From NCBI RefSeq assembly GCF_030499535.1, contig NZ_JASTLB010000001.1:5146001-5210000 (forward strand): a stretch of DNA of 64,000 nt, written 5' to 3'. The notes beneath the pieces are model-generated. The model was not told where the DNA came from. It ran no database searches and saw nothing but the letters and a program-made list of their open reading frames with translations. Origin of the DNA: Streptomyces sp. TG1A-8. GTDB taxonomy: Bacteria > Actinomycetota > Actinomycetes > Streptomycetales > Streptomycetaceae. How positions within the stretch are numbered: position 1 is the first letter of the stretch; the number at the start of each line of letters is the position of its first letter. The position numbers and the translations under genes were made by a program. This document shows positions 27,710-35,055 of the stretch, one piece after another.

Positions 27710-28663
27710 ATGGGACTCACCATCGGCGTCGACATCGGCGGCACGAAGATCGCGGCCGGCGTGGTCGACGAGGAAGGCAACATCCTCTCGACCTTCAAGG
27801 TGCCGACGCCCGTCACGCCCGAGGCCATCGTGGACGCCATCGCCGCGGCGGTGGCGGGGGCGCGCGCCGGGCACGAGATCGTCGGCGTGGGCATCGGTGC
27901 CGCCGGTTACGTCAACCGGCAGCGCTCCACGGTGTACTTCGCGCCCAACATCGACTGGCGCCAGGAGCCGCTGAAGGAGAAGGTCGAGGCCCGCGTGGGC
28001 CTGCCGGTCGTGGTCGAGAACGACGCCAACGCCGCCGCCTGGGGCGAGTACAGGTTCGGTGCCGGCAAGGGCCACCGCAACGTCATCTGCATCACGCTCG
28101 GCACCGGCCTCGGCGGCGGCATCATCATCGGCAACAAGCTGCGCCGCGGCCACTTCGGCGTGGCCGCCGAGTTCGGCCACATCCGGATGGTCCCCGACGG
28201 CCTGCTGTGCGGCTGCGGTTCGCAGGGCTGCTGGGAGCAGTACGCCTCCGGCCGCGCCCTGGTCCGCTACGCCAAGCAGCGCGCCAACGCCACCCCCGAG
28301 CGGGCCGAGGTGCTGCTGGCGCTCGGCGACGGCACGCCCGACGGCATCGAGGGCAAGCACATCTCCGTGGCCGCCCGCCAGGGCTGCCCGGTCGCCGTGG
28401 ACTCCTACCGCGAGCTGGCCCGCTGGGCCGGTGCCGGCCTCGCCGACCTGGCCTCGCTCTTCGACCCGTCCGCGTTCATCGTCGGCGGCGGCCTCTCCGA
28501 CGAGGGCGACCTCGTCCTCGACCCGATCCGCAAGTCCTACAAGCGCTGGCTGGTGGGCGGCAACTGGCGCCCGGTGGCCGACGTGATCGCCGCCCAGCTC
28601 GGCAACAAGGCGGGCCTGGTGGGCGCGGCCGACCTGGCCCGGGAGCCCGACCCGATCATGTAG
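27710..28663 (+). CDS. glkA: ROK-family glucokinase
   Basis: ATP-dependent glucose kinase, first step of glycolysis and central to carbon catabolite repression in Streptomyces. 317 residues, the usual length. Phosphate loop DIGGTKIAAG near the N-terminus, ENDANAAAWGEY with the catalytic Asp, LGTGLGGGII, and the ROK zinc motif CGCGSQGCWE. ATG at 27710 with GAGGGA close upstream. No DNA-binding domain, so it is an enzyme and not a ROK repressor. Confidence 0.96.
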   Translation: MGLTIGVDIGGTKIAAGVVDEEGNILSTFKVPTPVTPEAIVDAIAAAVAGARAGHEIVGVGIGAAGYVNRQRSTVYFAPNIDWRQEPLKEKVEARVGLPVVVENDANAAAWGEYRFGAGKGHRNVICITLGTGLGGGIIIGNKLRRGHFGVAAEFGHIRMVPDGLLCGCGSQGCWEQYASGRALVRYAKQRANATPERAEVLLALGDGTPDGIEGKHISVAARQGCPVAVDSYRELARWAGAGLADLASLFDPSAFIVGGGLSDEGDLVLDPIRKSYKRWLVGGNWRPVADVIAAQLGNKAGLVGAADLAREPDPIM

Positions 28664-28679
28664 GGGCGTCGCCGTCCCG

Positions 28680-28743
28680 GGGGCGCGGGGAACGGTGCGA
28701 CGAGCCGCGCAGCGGCGTCGGCCGCGCACGCACCCCGCGCCCC
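28680..28743. terminator. REP-like palindrome / terminator after glkA
   Basis: Outer stem GGGGCGCGGGG (28680-28690) with CCCCGCGCCCC (28733-28743) enclosing a 42-base GC-rich loop. The start GGGGCGCGGGGAACGGTGCG and the general shape resemble a palindromic repeat family I remember from many Streptomyces intergenic regions. It probably ends the glkA transcript. Confidence 0.65.
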
Positions 28744-28784
28744 ACCCCTCGGGCGCCCCGGCCCCCGCGCGTAAATTGACGGGC

Positions 28785-29543
28785 ATGGCAACCCCCGTGC
28801 TTCCGCTTCCCGACTCCCGCACCGAGCCCGACGGTTCGGCGGTGGTCCGCGTCCTCGGCTACAACGTCCGCTCGATGCGGGACGACACCGAAGCCCTGGC
28901 CAGGGTCATCACCGCGTGCGCCCCCGACCTGGTCCTCGTGCAGGAAGCCCCCCGCTTCTTCCGCTGGCGCAAGAAGCTCGCCCGCCTCGCGGCGGCCTCC
29001 GGCCAGGTGGTCCTCACCGGCGGGGGCACCGCGGCCGGCCCGGCGATCCTCTGCTCCCTGCGGGCCACCGTGGAGCGCACGGAGGACGTCCTGCTCCCGC
29101 TCACCCCCGGCGAGCACCGGCGCGGCCTCGCCACCGCCGTCGTCCGCTTCGGCGCGGTCCGCCTCGGTGTGATCAGCTGCCACCTCGGCCTGCGCGAGGA
29201 CGAGCGCCACGCCCAGGCCGGCCTGCTCCTCGACCGCCTGGCCGGACTGGGCGCGGACCACGTCGTCGCGGGCGGCGACCTGAACGAGCGCCCCGGCGGC
29301 CGTGCGTTCGACCGCCTGGCCGCCGGCCTCCAGGACTGCCGGGCCACGGCTCCCTGGGGCGGCGAGCACACCTTCAGCGCCACCGAGCCCCGCCGGCGCA
29401 TCGACGCCCTCTTCGCCACGAAGGGCATCGAGGTCCTCGGCTGCGGGGTGCCGCTGGACCAGCCGGGGGTCACGCGGGCGGACCTGGGGGCGGCCACGGA
29501 CCACCTCCCGGTGCTGGCCGCCCTCAGAATCCCGGCGTCCTGA
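28785..29543 (+). CDS. endonuclease/exonuclease/phosphatase-family protein
   Basis: 252 residues of the EEP fold (DNase I/ApeA-like). Metal and catalytic motifs: RVLGYNVRSM, LVLVQEAPRF (metal Glu), SCHLGLREDERH, VAGGDLNERPG (Asp-Asn pair), RRIDALFA and ATDHLPVLA (catalytic Asp-His). No signal peptide. TAAATT at 28772-28777 precedes the ATG by seven bases, so the transcript is probably leaderless. Substrate (nucleic acid or phospho-lipid) cannot be decided. Confidence 0.88.
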   Translation: MATPVLPLPDSRTEPDGSAVVRVLGYNVRSMRDDTEALARVITACAPDLVLVQEAPRFFRWRKKLARLAAASGQVVLTGGGTAAGPAILCSLRATVERTEDVLLPLTPGEHRRGLATAVVRFGAVRLGVISCHLGLREDERHAQAGLLLDRLAGLGADHVVAGGDLNERPGGRAFDRLAAGLQDCRATAPWGGEHTFSATEPRRRIDALFATKGIEVLGCGVPLDQPGVTRADLGAATDHLPVLAALRIPAS

Positions 29544-29555
29544 CGGGCGCACGGC

Positions 29556-30143
29556 TCAGACCACCGCGCCGCGCCCGGGGTCGTCGTCCTGGTCCTCGTC
29601 CGTGCGCATCCGCGTGACCAGCGTGACGAACCCGCCGAGGAACCCGCCGATCCCGAGCGTCGTCAGCCACCAGGTCATCTGCCAGCCGAGCACCACGGCC
29701 AGCAGGAGCAGCACCGGGCCGCCGACGACGCCCAGCCAGGCGAACCGGGCGGTGGTGTCGGCCGCCGGCAGCGGCGGCGGCTCGGGCGGTACGAAGTGGC
29801 CCTCGTCGTCCTCCCCGAAGTCGTCCTCGGAGGGCTCCGGGGGCCGGTGGTCGCGCGGCCCCACACCGGGCGCGAACGAGACCGAACTGCCCAGCGGCCG
29901 GGGGGTCGGCCGGGCCGGAGGACCGTCCGTGGCGTCCGTGCCGTCCGCGGTGTCCGTGGTGCTCTCGGGGTTCTTTTCCAGCAGCGCGAGGTCCTCGACC
30001 GGCTTGAAGGGCTTGGCGCCCGGCGGGTCCGGCGGCTCCTCGCCGTATCCGGCGACGATGGCGCGCCAGACGGCGTCCTCGTCGAACGGCACCCCCTGCT
30101 CGTCCGGCTCGCGGTCCTCCCGGTCGGAGTCGTGCTCAGCCAA
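29556..30143 (-). CDS. acidic membrane protein with two helices, unknown function
   Basis: 195 residues from a TTG start that overlaps the stop of the upstream alpha/beta hydrolase gene by eight bases. A long acidic, proline-rich cytosolic part (PFDEDAVWRAIVAGYGEEP near the start is the best-conserved-looking patch) is followed by two membrane helices (about 137-160 and 163-182) and an acidic tail. An ATG further upstream lies inside the neighbour and is less likely. No family recognised. Confidence 0.75.
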   Translation of the reverse strand: MAEHDSDREDREPDEQGVPFDEDAVWRAIVAGYGEEPPDPPGAKPFKPVEDLALLEKNPESTTDTADGTDATDGPPARPTPRPLGSSVSFAPGVGPRDHRPPEPSEDDFGEDDEGHFVPPEPPPLPAADTTARFAWLGVVGGPVLLLLAVVLGWQMTWWLTTLGIGGFLGGFVTLVTRMRTDEDQDDDPGRGAVV

Positions 30144-30915
30144 CTGCGGCCGTCCCTTCCTTGCCGACACTGGGTGCGAGCCGGCCGATGAAGGCGAGGC
30201 TCTCCTCGAAGATCCGGTCCGCGTCATGGTCCAACGTCGCGACGTGGTAGCTCTGTTCCAGCACGACCTCCTTCACGTCCGTGGACGACACCCGGCTCAG
30301 CACCCGCGCCGGGTCGGCCGCGGGGACCACGTGGTCGTGGGCGCTGCGCAGCAGCAGCAACGGCTGGGTGACCCGGGGCAGCTCGCCGTCCAGCCGGCGC
30401 AGGAACACCCGCAGGGAGTGCGCCGCGTGCAGCGGCACCCGGTCGTACCCCAGTTCCACCGCCCCGCTCCTGGCGATGTCGCTGGTGATGCCCCTCGTCG
30501 TGCGCACCAGGTGCCGGGCCACCGGGAGGGCGTGGGCCGACAGGCCGTGCACACGGTTGGCCGGGTTGACGGCCACCACGCCCGCGACCCGGTCGCCGTG
30601 CCGGGCCGCCAGCCTCAGGGCCAGCGCCCCGCCCATCGACAGGCCCGCCACGAACACCCGCGAGCAGCGGTCGCCGAGCAGCCGCAGTTCGCGGTCCACC
30701 TCCGCGTACCAGTCCTGCCAGCCGGTGACCTGCATGTCCTCCCAGCGGGTTCCGTGGCCGGGCAGCAGCGGCAGGGAGACGGTGAGGCCGTGCGCCGCGT
30801 GGTGCTCCGCCCAGGGGCGCAGTGACTGGGGCGAGCCGGTGAAGCCGTGACAGAGGAGGACGCCCACCTCCGCGCCCTCGTGGCGGTACGGCTCGGCTCC
30901 GGGGAGAACCGGCAC
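30136..30915 (-). CDS. alpha/beta hydrolase (carboxylesterase / monoacylglycerol lipase-like)
   Basis: 259 residues. LLCHGFTGSPQ oxyanion region, nucleophile elbow GLSMGG with Ser93, Asp in SAHDHVVPA and His in SYHVATLDHD complete a catalytic triad. Resembles Est30/YvaK-type carboxylesterases. GTG at 30915 with AGGAG seven bases upstream. Divergent from the PlsC-like acyltransferase, which suggests a lipid substrate (inference). Confidence 0.9.
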   Translation of the reverse strand: MPVLPGAEPYRHEGAEVGVLLCHGFTGSPQSLRPWAEHHAAHGLTVSLPLLPGHGTRWEDMQVTGWQDWYAEVDRELRLLGDRCSRVFVAGLSMGGALALRLAARHGDRVAGVVAVNPANRVHGLSAHALPVARHLVRTTRGITSDIARSGAVELGYDRVPLHAAHSLRVFLRRLDGELPRVTQPLLLLRSAHDHVVPAADPARVLSRVSSTDVKEVVLEQSYHVATLDHDADRIFEESLAFIGRLAPSVGKEGTAAVG

Positions 30916-31082
30916 CTTCGGGCTCCTGTTCCTGGAAGGGCCCCTCCCGTCCCCGGGAGCGGCGCGCAGAACTGACGGATGTGGTTCACCGTACGCGACC
31001 GCACTGACACCGACCAGGGTCGTCGGCCCCCCGGGCGGTGGTCCGGGTTATGGTCTGACCGACGGACACGGGAGGCACGCGG

Positions 31083-31820
31083 GTGTTGTACGGCACGATG
31101 AAGGTCGCCATCGGGGGGCCGCTCAAGGTCGCCTTCAGGCCCTGGGTGGAGGGACTGGAGAACATTCCGGCCGAGGGCCCCGCCATCCTGGCGAGCAACC
31201 ACCTGTCCTTCTCGGACTCGTTCTTCCTGCCCGCGGTCCTCGACCGCAAGGTCACCTTCATCGCGAAGGCCGAGTACTTCACCACCCCCGGTCTGAAGGG
31301 CCGCCTCACCGCGGCCTTCTTCAAGGGTGTCGGGCAGCTCCCGGTGGACCGCTCCGGGGCGCGCGGCGCCGGCGAGGCGGCGATCAGGAGCGGCATGGAG
31401 GTGCTGGAGCGCGGTGAGCTGTTCGGGATCTACCCGGAGGGCACCCGTTCGCCCGACGGACGCCTGTACCGGGGCAAGCCCGGCGGCCTGGCGCGCGTGG
31501 CGCTCGCCACCGGCGCCCCGGTCGTCCCGGTCGCGATGATCGACACCGAGAAGATCCAGCCGCCCGGCAAGGTGGTGCCGAAGCTGATGCGGCCGGGCAT
31601 CCGGATCGGCAAGGCGCTGGACTTCGGCCGCTACCAGGGCATGGAGCACGACCGGTTCGTGCTGCGCGCGGTGACCGACGAGGTCATGTACGAGATCATG
31701 AAGCTCTCCGGCCAGGAGTACGTCGACATGTACGCGACCGCCGCCAAGCGGCAGCTCGCGGAGGCGGCGAAGGCGGCCAGGGAGAGCGAGAAGGCCGAGA
31801 AGGCCCAGGCCGGGGGCTAG
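31083..31820 (+). CDS. PlsC-family 1-acyl-glycerol-3-phosphate acyltransferase-like protein
   Basis: 245 residues. Acyltransferase block I NHLSFSD (His40, Asp45), block II around GVGQLPVDRSGARG, block III YPEGTRSPDGRLYRGKPG and block IV VPVAMIDT. Alanine/lysine-rich C-terminal tail. Likely acylates lysophosphatidate or a related lipid at the membrane; the mycobacterial neighbour Rv2182c is the counterpart. GTG at 31083 with GGGAGG upstream. Confidence 0.92.
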   Translation: MLYGTMKVAIGGPLKVAFRPWVEGLENIPAEGPAILASNHLSFSDSFFLPAVLDRKVTFIAKAEYFTTPGLKGRLTAAFFKGVGQLPVDRSGARGAGEAAIRSGMEVLERGELFGIYPEGTRSPDGRLYRGKPGGLARVALATGAPVVPVAMIDTEKIQPPGKVVPKLMRPGIRIGKALDFGRYQGMEHDRFVLRAVTDEVMYEIMKLSGQEYVDMYATAAKRQLAEAAKAARESEKAEKAQAGG

Positions 31821-31857
31821 GGGCCCGCGGGCGGGAGCGGGGGATCGGGGGCGGGGC

Positions 31858-33078
31858 GTGCCCAGGGGCGAGCGGGTCGTGAGGATGTCGGTCGAACTGC
31901 CGCTGTGGCGTGCGCTGGCCGGCTACCGGGTGCTGGCGATGCTCTACGCCATCGGCCTGTGCGCCACCGCGTACGGCCACTTCGTGCGCCCCTGGATCGC
32001 CGTCGCCTACTACGCCGTCCTGGTCGTGTGGACCCTGGCCACGCTGCCCAGGGTGGCGGACGCGGCCAGGTGCACCAGGGGCCTCCTCGCCGCCGACCTG
32101 GCCGTGGCCCTCGCCGGTGTCCTGCTGACCCCGCTCGCCGACGACCACGAGCGGATCGCGGGCGGCGGCCCCACCCTGCCGTCGATATGGACCGCGGGCT
32201 CGGTGCTGGCCTTCGCCGTCAAGGGCGGCTGGCGCTGGGCCGCCGTCGCCTCCACGGCCGTCGCCGCCGCCAACCTGGTCGAGCGCGGCGGCCCCGCCCG
32301 GGACACCGTGCACAACGTCGTCCTGGTCTGGGTGGCGTCCATCGCCATCGGCTACGTCGTGGAGGTCGCCCGGGCCTCCGAGCGCACGCTCGCCCGTGCC
32401 CTGGAGATCGAGGCCGCGACCCGGGAGCGGGAGCGGCTGGCCCGCGACATCCACGACGGCGTGCTGCAGGTGCTGGCGATGGTGCAGCGGCGCGGCGCGG
32501 TCCTCGGCGGCGAGGCGGCCGAGCTGGGACGGCTGGCCGGGGAGCAGGAGGTGGCGCTGCGCACGCTGGTCTCCGGCGGGCTGCTGCCCGTCCCCCGCCC
32601 GCCGCGGGGGACGGGCGCCGCGGCGGCCGCCCGCGCGGCCGGGGAGCCGGACGACGACGGCCCGCTCGACCTGCGCACCCTGCTCGCCCCTCACGCGGGC
32701 GCCCGGGTCGCCCTGGCCGAGCCCGGAGCGCCGGTGCCGCTGCCGCCGGCGACGGCCCGGGAGCTGGCCGCGGCGGTGACGGCGGCGCTGGACAACGTGC
32801 GCCGGCACGCGGGGCCGGGCGCGCGGGCCTGGATCCTGATCGAGGACGAGCCGGACGCCGTCGTCGTCACCGTCCGCGACGACGGGCCCGGCATCCCGGA
32901 GGGCCGGCTCGCCCAGGCCGAGGGCGAGGGCCGGCTGGGCGTGGCCCAGTCGATCCGGGGGCGCCTGCGCGACCTGGGCGGCAGTGCCGAGCTGGTCTCG
33001 GTCCCCGGCCAGGGCACGGAAGTCGAGCTGACGGTACCGAGGAGCGCCGAGCGGGCGCGGGGGAGGGCGGAGCGCTGA
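31858..33078 (+). CDS. macS: sensor histidine kinase, MacS-type
   Basis: 406 residues. About five N-terminal membrane helices (about 20-165) are followed by a HisKA_3 dimerisation domain with the phospho-acceptor His199 in RLARDIHDGVLQVLAMV, then HATPase with ALDNVRRHAG (N box), DDGPGIPEG (G1) and GVAQSIRGRLRDLGG. The pair corresponds by position to SCO2121/SCO2120, described in S. coelicolor as MacRS, a regulator of membrane protein genes in development. GTG at 31858; GTG 31879 and ATG 31885 are alternatives. Its stop overlaps the macR start (TGATG). Confidence 0.88.
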   Translation: MPRGERVVRMSVELPLWRALAGYRVLAMLYAIGLCATAYGHFVRPWIAVAYYAVLVVWTLATLPRVADAARCTRGLLAADLAVALAGVLLTPLADDHERIAGGGPTLPSIWTAGSVLAFAVKGGWRWAAVASTAVAAANLVERGGPARDTVHNVVLVWVASIAIGYVVEVARASERTLARALEIEAATRERERLARDIHDGVLQVLAMVQRRGAVLGGEAAELGRLAGEQEVALRTLVSGGLLPVPRPPRGTGAAAAARAAGEPDDDGPLDLRTLLAPHAGARVALAEPGAPVPLPPATARELAAAVTAALDNVRRHAGPGARAWILIEDEPDAVVVTVRDDGPGIPEGRLAQAEGEGRLGVAQSIRGRLRDLGGSAELVSVPGQGTEVELTVPRSAERARGRAER

Positions 33079-33755
33079 TGACACAGCGGCAGGACCCGAT
33101 CAGGGTCATGGTGGTCGACGACCACCCGATGTGGCGCGACGCGGTCGCGCGGGACCTGGCCGAGTCCGGTTTCGAGGTGGTCGCCACCGCCGGCGACGGC
33201 GAGCAGGCGGTCCGCCGGGCCGGGGCGGCGGCCCCCGACGTCCTCGTGCTGGACCTCAACCTGCCGGCCAGGCCCGGTGTCCAGGTGTGCAAGGAACTGG
33301 TCGCCCGCAACCCCGCCCTGCGCGTCCTGGTGCTGTCCGCGAGCGGCGAGCACGCCGACGTCCTGGAGGCGGTGAAGTCCGGCGCGACGGGCTACCTGCT
33401 GAAGTCGGCGTCCACGGAGGAACTGCTCGACGCGGTGCGCCGCACGGCCGCCGGCGACCCGGTGTTCACGCCGGGGCTGGCCGGACTGGTGCTCGGCGAG
33501 TACCGGCGCCTGGCCTGCGAGCCCGCGCCGGCGCCCGGCGCCGGCGGTCCGGGGGCGCCCCGGCTCACCGGGCGGGAGACGGAGGTGCTGCGGCTGGTGG
33601 CCAAGGGCCTGAGCTACAAGCAGATCGCCGAACGCCTCGTCATCTCCCACCGCACGGTCCAGAACCACGTGCAGAACACCCTCGGCAAACTCCAGCTGCA
33701 CAACCGGGTGGAGCTGGTCCGGTACGTGATCGAACGCGGCCTCGACGACGAGTAG
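33078..33755 (+). CDS. macR: NarL/FixJ-type response regulator, MacR-type
   Basis: 225 residues. Receiver with phospho-acceptor Asp59 in VLVLDLNLPARPG, Lys in GYLLKSAS, and a C-terminal LuxR-type helix-turn-helix (LTGRETEVLRLVAKGLSYKQIAERLVISHRTVQNHVQ, residues about 155-190). ATG at 33078 directly coupled to macS. Partner of the adjacent kinase; target genes are not visible in the window. Confidence 0.92.
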   Translation: MTQRQDPIRVMVVDDHPMWRDAVARDLAESGFEVVATAGDGEQAVRRAGAAAPDVLVLDLNLPARPGVQVCKELVARNPALRVLVLSASGEHADVLEAVKSGATGYLLKSASTEELLDAVRRTAAGDPVFTPGLAGLVLGEYRRLACEPAPAPGAGGPGAPRLTGRETEVLRLVAKGLSYKQIAERLVISHRTVQNHVQNTLGKLQLHNRVELVRYVIERGLDDE

Positions 33756-33765
33756 CGCGGGGGGC

Positions 33766-33788
33766 GCCGTGCCCGCGGCGGGCACGGC
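33766..33788. terminator. hairpin between macR and trpEG remnant
   Basis: Inverted repeat with 11-bp arms (33766-33776 with 33778-33788) centred on one base, between the convergent ends of macR and the anthranilate synthase remnant. Confidence 0.7.
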
Positions 33789-33803
33789 CGCCGGGGCCCC
33801 CGG

Positions 33804-34825
33804 TCACCCCGCCGTGCGCGCCCCGCGCAGCGCGCCGATCAGTTCCCGCACGACCGCCGCCCCGTTCAGGGTCAGCACCGACTCCGGGTGGAACCGCACC
33901 CGGCGAACCCGGGACCCCGCAGGGCGTGCACCTCGCCGTTCCCCGCCCGGCTCACCTCCACCCCGCGCGCGGCCAGTTCCAGGGCCGCCTCCTCGTCGCA
34001 GCGCGCCACGAAGCTGGGGTAGAAGCCGACGGTCTCCGCCCGCCCGAACAGGCCGACCGGGACCTGCGCCCCCTGGTACGGCACCTGCTTGCGGACGATT
34101 CCCAGCCCCAGCTCGGCCGCGATCAGCTCGTGCCCGAGGCAGACCCCGAGCACCCCGTGCCGGTGCTCGCGCACCACCGCGGCGGTCAGGTCCCGCAGGA
34201 GGCGCATCCTCGGGTCGGCGGGGTCCGAGGGGTCCCCCGGGCCGGGGCCGAGCACGACCGGCCCCTCGTGCCCCAGTGCCGCGCGCCGCAGCCCCGGCTC
34301 GTCGTACCGCCGCACGGTCACGTCCAGCCCGCCCGAGCGCAGCACGTGCGCCAGCATCGCCGTGAACGTGTCCTCGCCGTCCACGACCAGGGCGTGTCCG
34401 GCCGGTCCGGGCGCCGGCTCCCGCATCCGCAGCCAGAACGGCGCGAGCCGGGCGCGCCGCCCGTCCAGCGCGGCCCGCACCCGGGGATCACCGGCGAGGC
34501 GGGGGCGCTCCCGCTCCGCGCGCGGCCGGGACGGCCGCACCCCGAGCGCGGCCGGGACGCCCACCGCCTTCGCGTGGGTCTCGGCCACCTCGCCCGCCGG
34601 GTCCGAGCCGCGCACGAGGGTCGCGCCGACCGGGACGCGCAGCCGGCCGTCGGCGAGGATGTCGGCGGTGCGGATCAGGATGGGGGAGTCCAGGGTCTGC
34701 GCGCCCCCGGGGCCGCGCCCGAGCAGCGCCAGCGCGCCCGCGTAGTAGCCGCGCCCGCCGGTCTCGTGCCGCTCGATCACCCGGCAGGCGTTCTGCACCG
34801 GCGACCCGGTGACGGTAGAGGGACG
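33804..34825 (-). pseudogene. remnant of fused anthranilate synthase trpE(G)
   Basis: Reads on the minus strand from a junction near 34825. It begins with the last part of the TrpE chorismate-binding domain (TVTGSPVQNACRVIERHETG, TLDSPILIRTADI, VPVGATLVRGSDPAGEVAETHAKA) and continues into a class I glutamine amidotransferase domain (ALVVDGEDTFTAM, VVLGPGPGDPSDP, GVCLGHELIAAELG). About the first two-thirds of TrpE are missing, with no start codon at the junction. Near 33899-33901 one base appears lost: the frame ends as FAGCGSTRSRC-stop, while the next frame reads VRFHPESVLTLNGAAVVREL to a stop at 33804. The catalytic His and Glu of HPES are thus out of frame. The frameshift alone could be a sequencing error; the 5' loss cannot. 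Confidence 0.85.
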
Positions 34826-34841
34826 GGACTTCCGAGAACGC

Positions 34842-34868
34842 CGAAGGCCGCCCCTCGGGCGGCCTTCG
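34842..34868 (-). terminator. trp attenuator hairpin
   Basis: Perfect 12-bp stem (34842-34853 with 34857-34868) with a three-base loop, downstream of the trp leader peptide on the minus strand. A competing antiterminator exists: GGCCGCC at 34896-34902 (within the leader ORF end) can pair with the GGCGGCC at 34858-34864 of this stem. This is the standard logic of transcription attenuation by ribosome stalling. Confidence 0.85.
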
Positions 34869-34889
34869 CGAAGTCTTGGGTACGCGCAG

Positions 34890-34949
34890 TCAGCGGGCCG
34901 CCGGAGAAGCGGTCCACCACCAGGTGTTCTGGAGCGGCTGCGTGAACAT
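34890..34949 (-). CDS. trpL: trp operon leader peptide
   Basis: 19-residue ORF MFTQPLQNTWWWTASPAAR with three consecutive Trp codons. ATG at 34949. TAGGGT (complement of 34957-34962) lies seven bases before the ATG and there is no ribosome site, so the leader is most likely translated from a leaderless transcript. Stalling at the Trp codons would favour the antiterminator. A trp attenuator before a fused trpE(G) gene is known from S. venezuelae. Here the regulated gene downstream is broken. Confidence 0.9.
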   Translation of the reverse strand: MFTQPLQNTWWWTASPAAR

Positions 34950-35034
34950 GGCGCGAACCCTACCCCACCGCACGCCGTCCACCGGACCATCACGTCGTCT
35001 CACCTTTCGGGCCGGGCCGAAATCGGACGACACG

Positions 35035-35055
35035 ACCCCGTAGTGTTTACGGGGT
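35035..35055 (+). promoter_or_regulatory. palindrome over -10 and start codon of DAHP synthase gene
   Basis: Perfect 8-bp inverted repeat ACCCCGTA / TACGGGGT (35035-35042, 35048-35055) with a five-base centre. It spans the -10 hexamer TAGTGT (35041-35046), the expected transcription start and the GTG at 35054. It could be an operator for a repressor or a small 5' hairpin in the mRNA. Confidence 0.55.
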
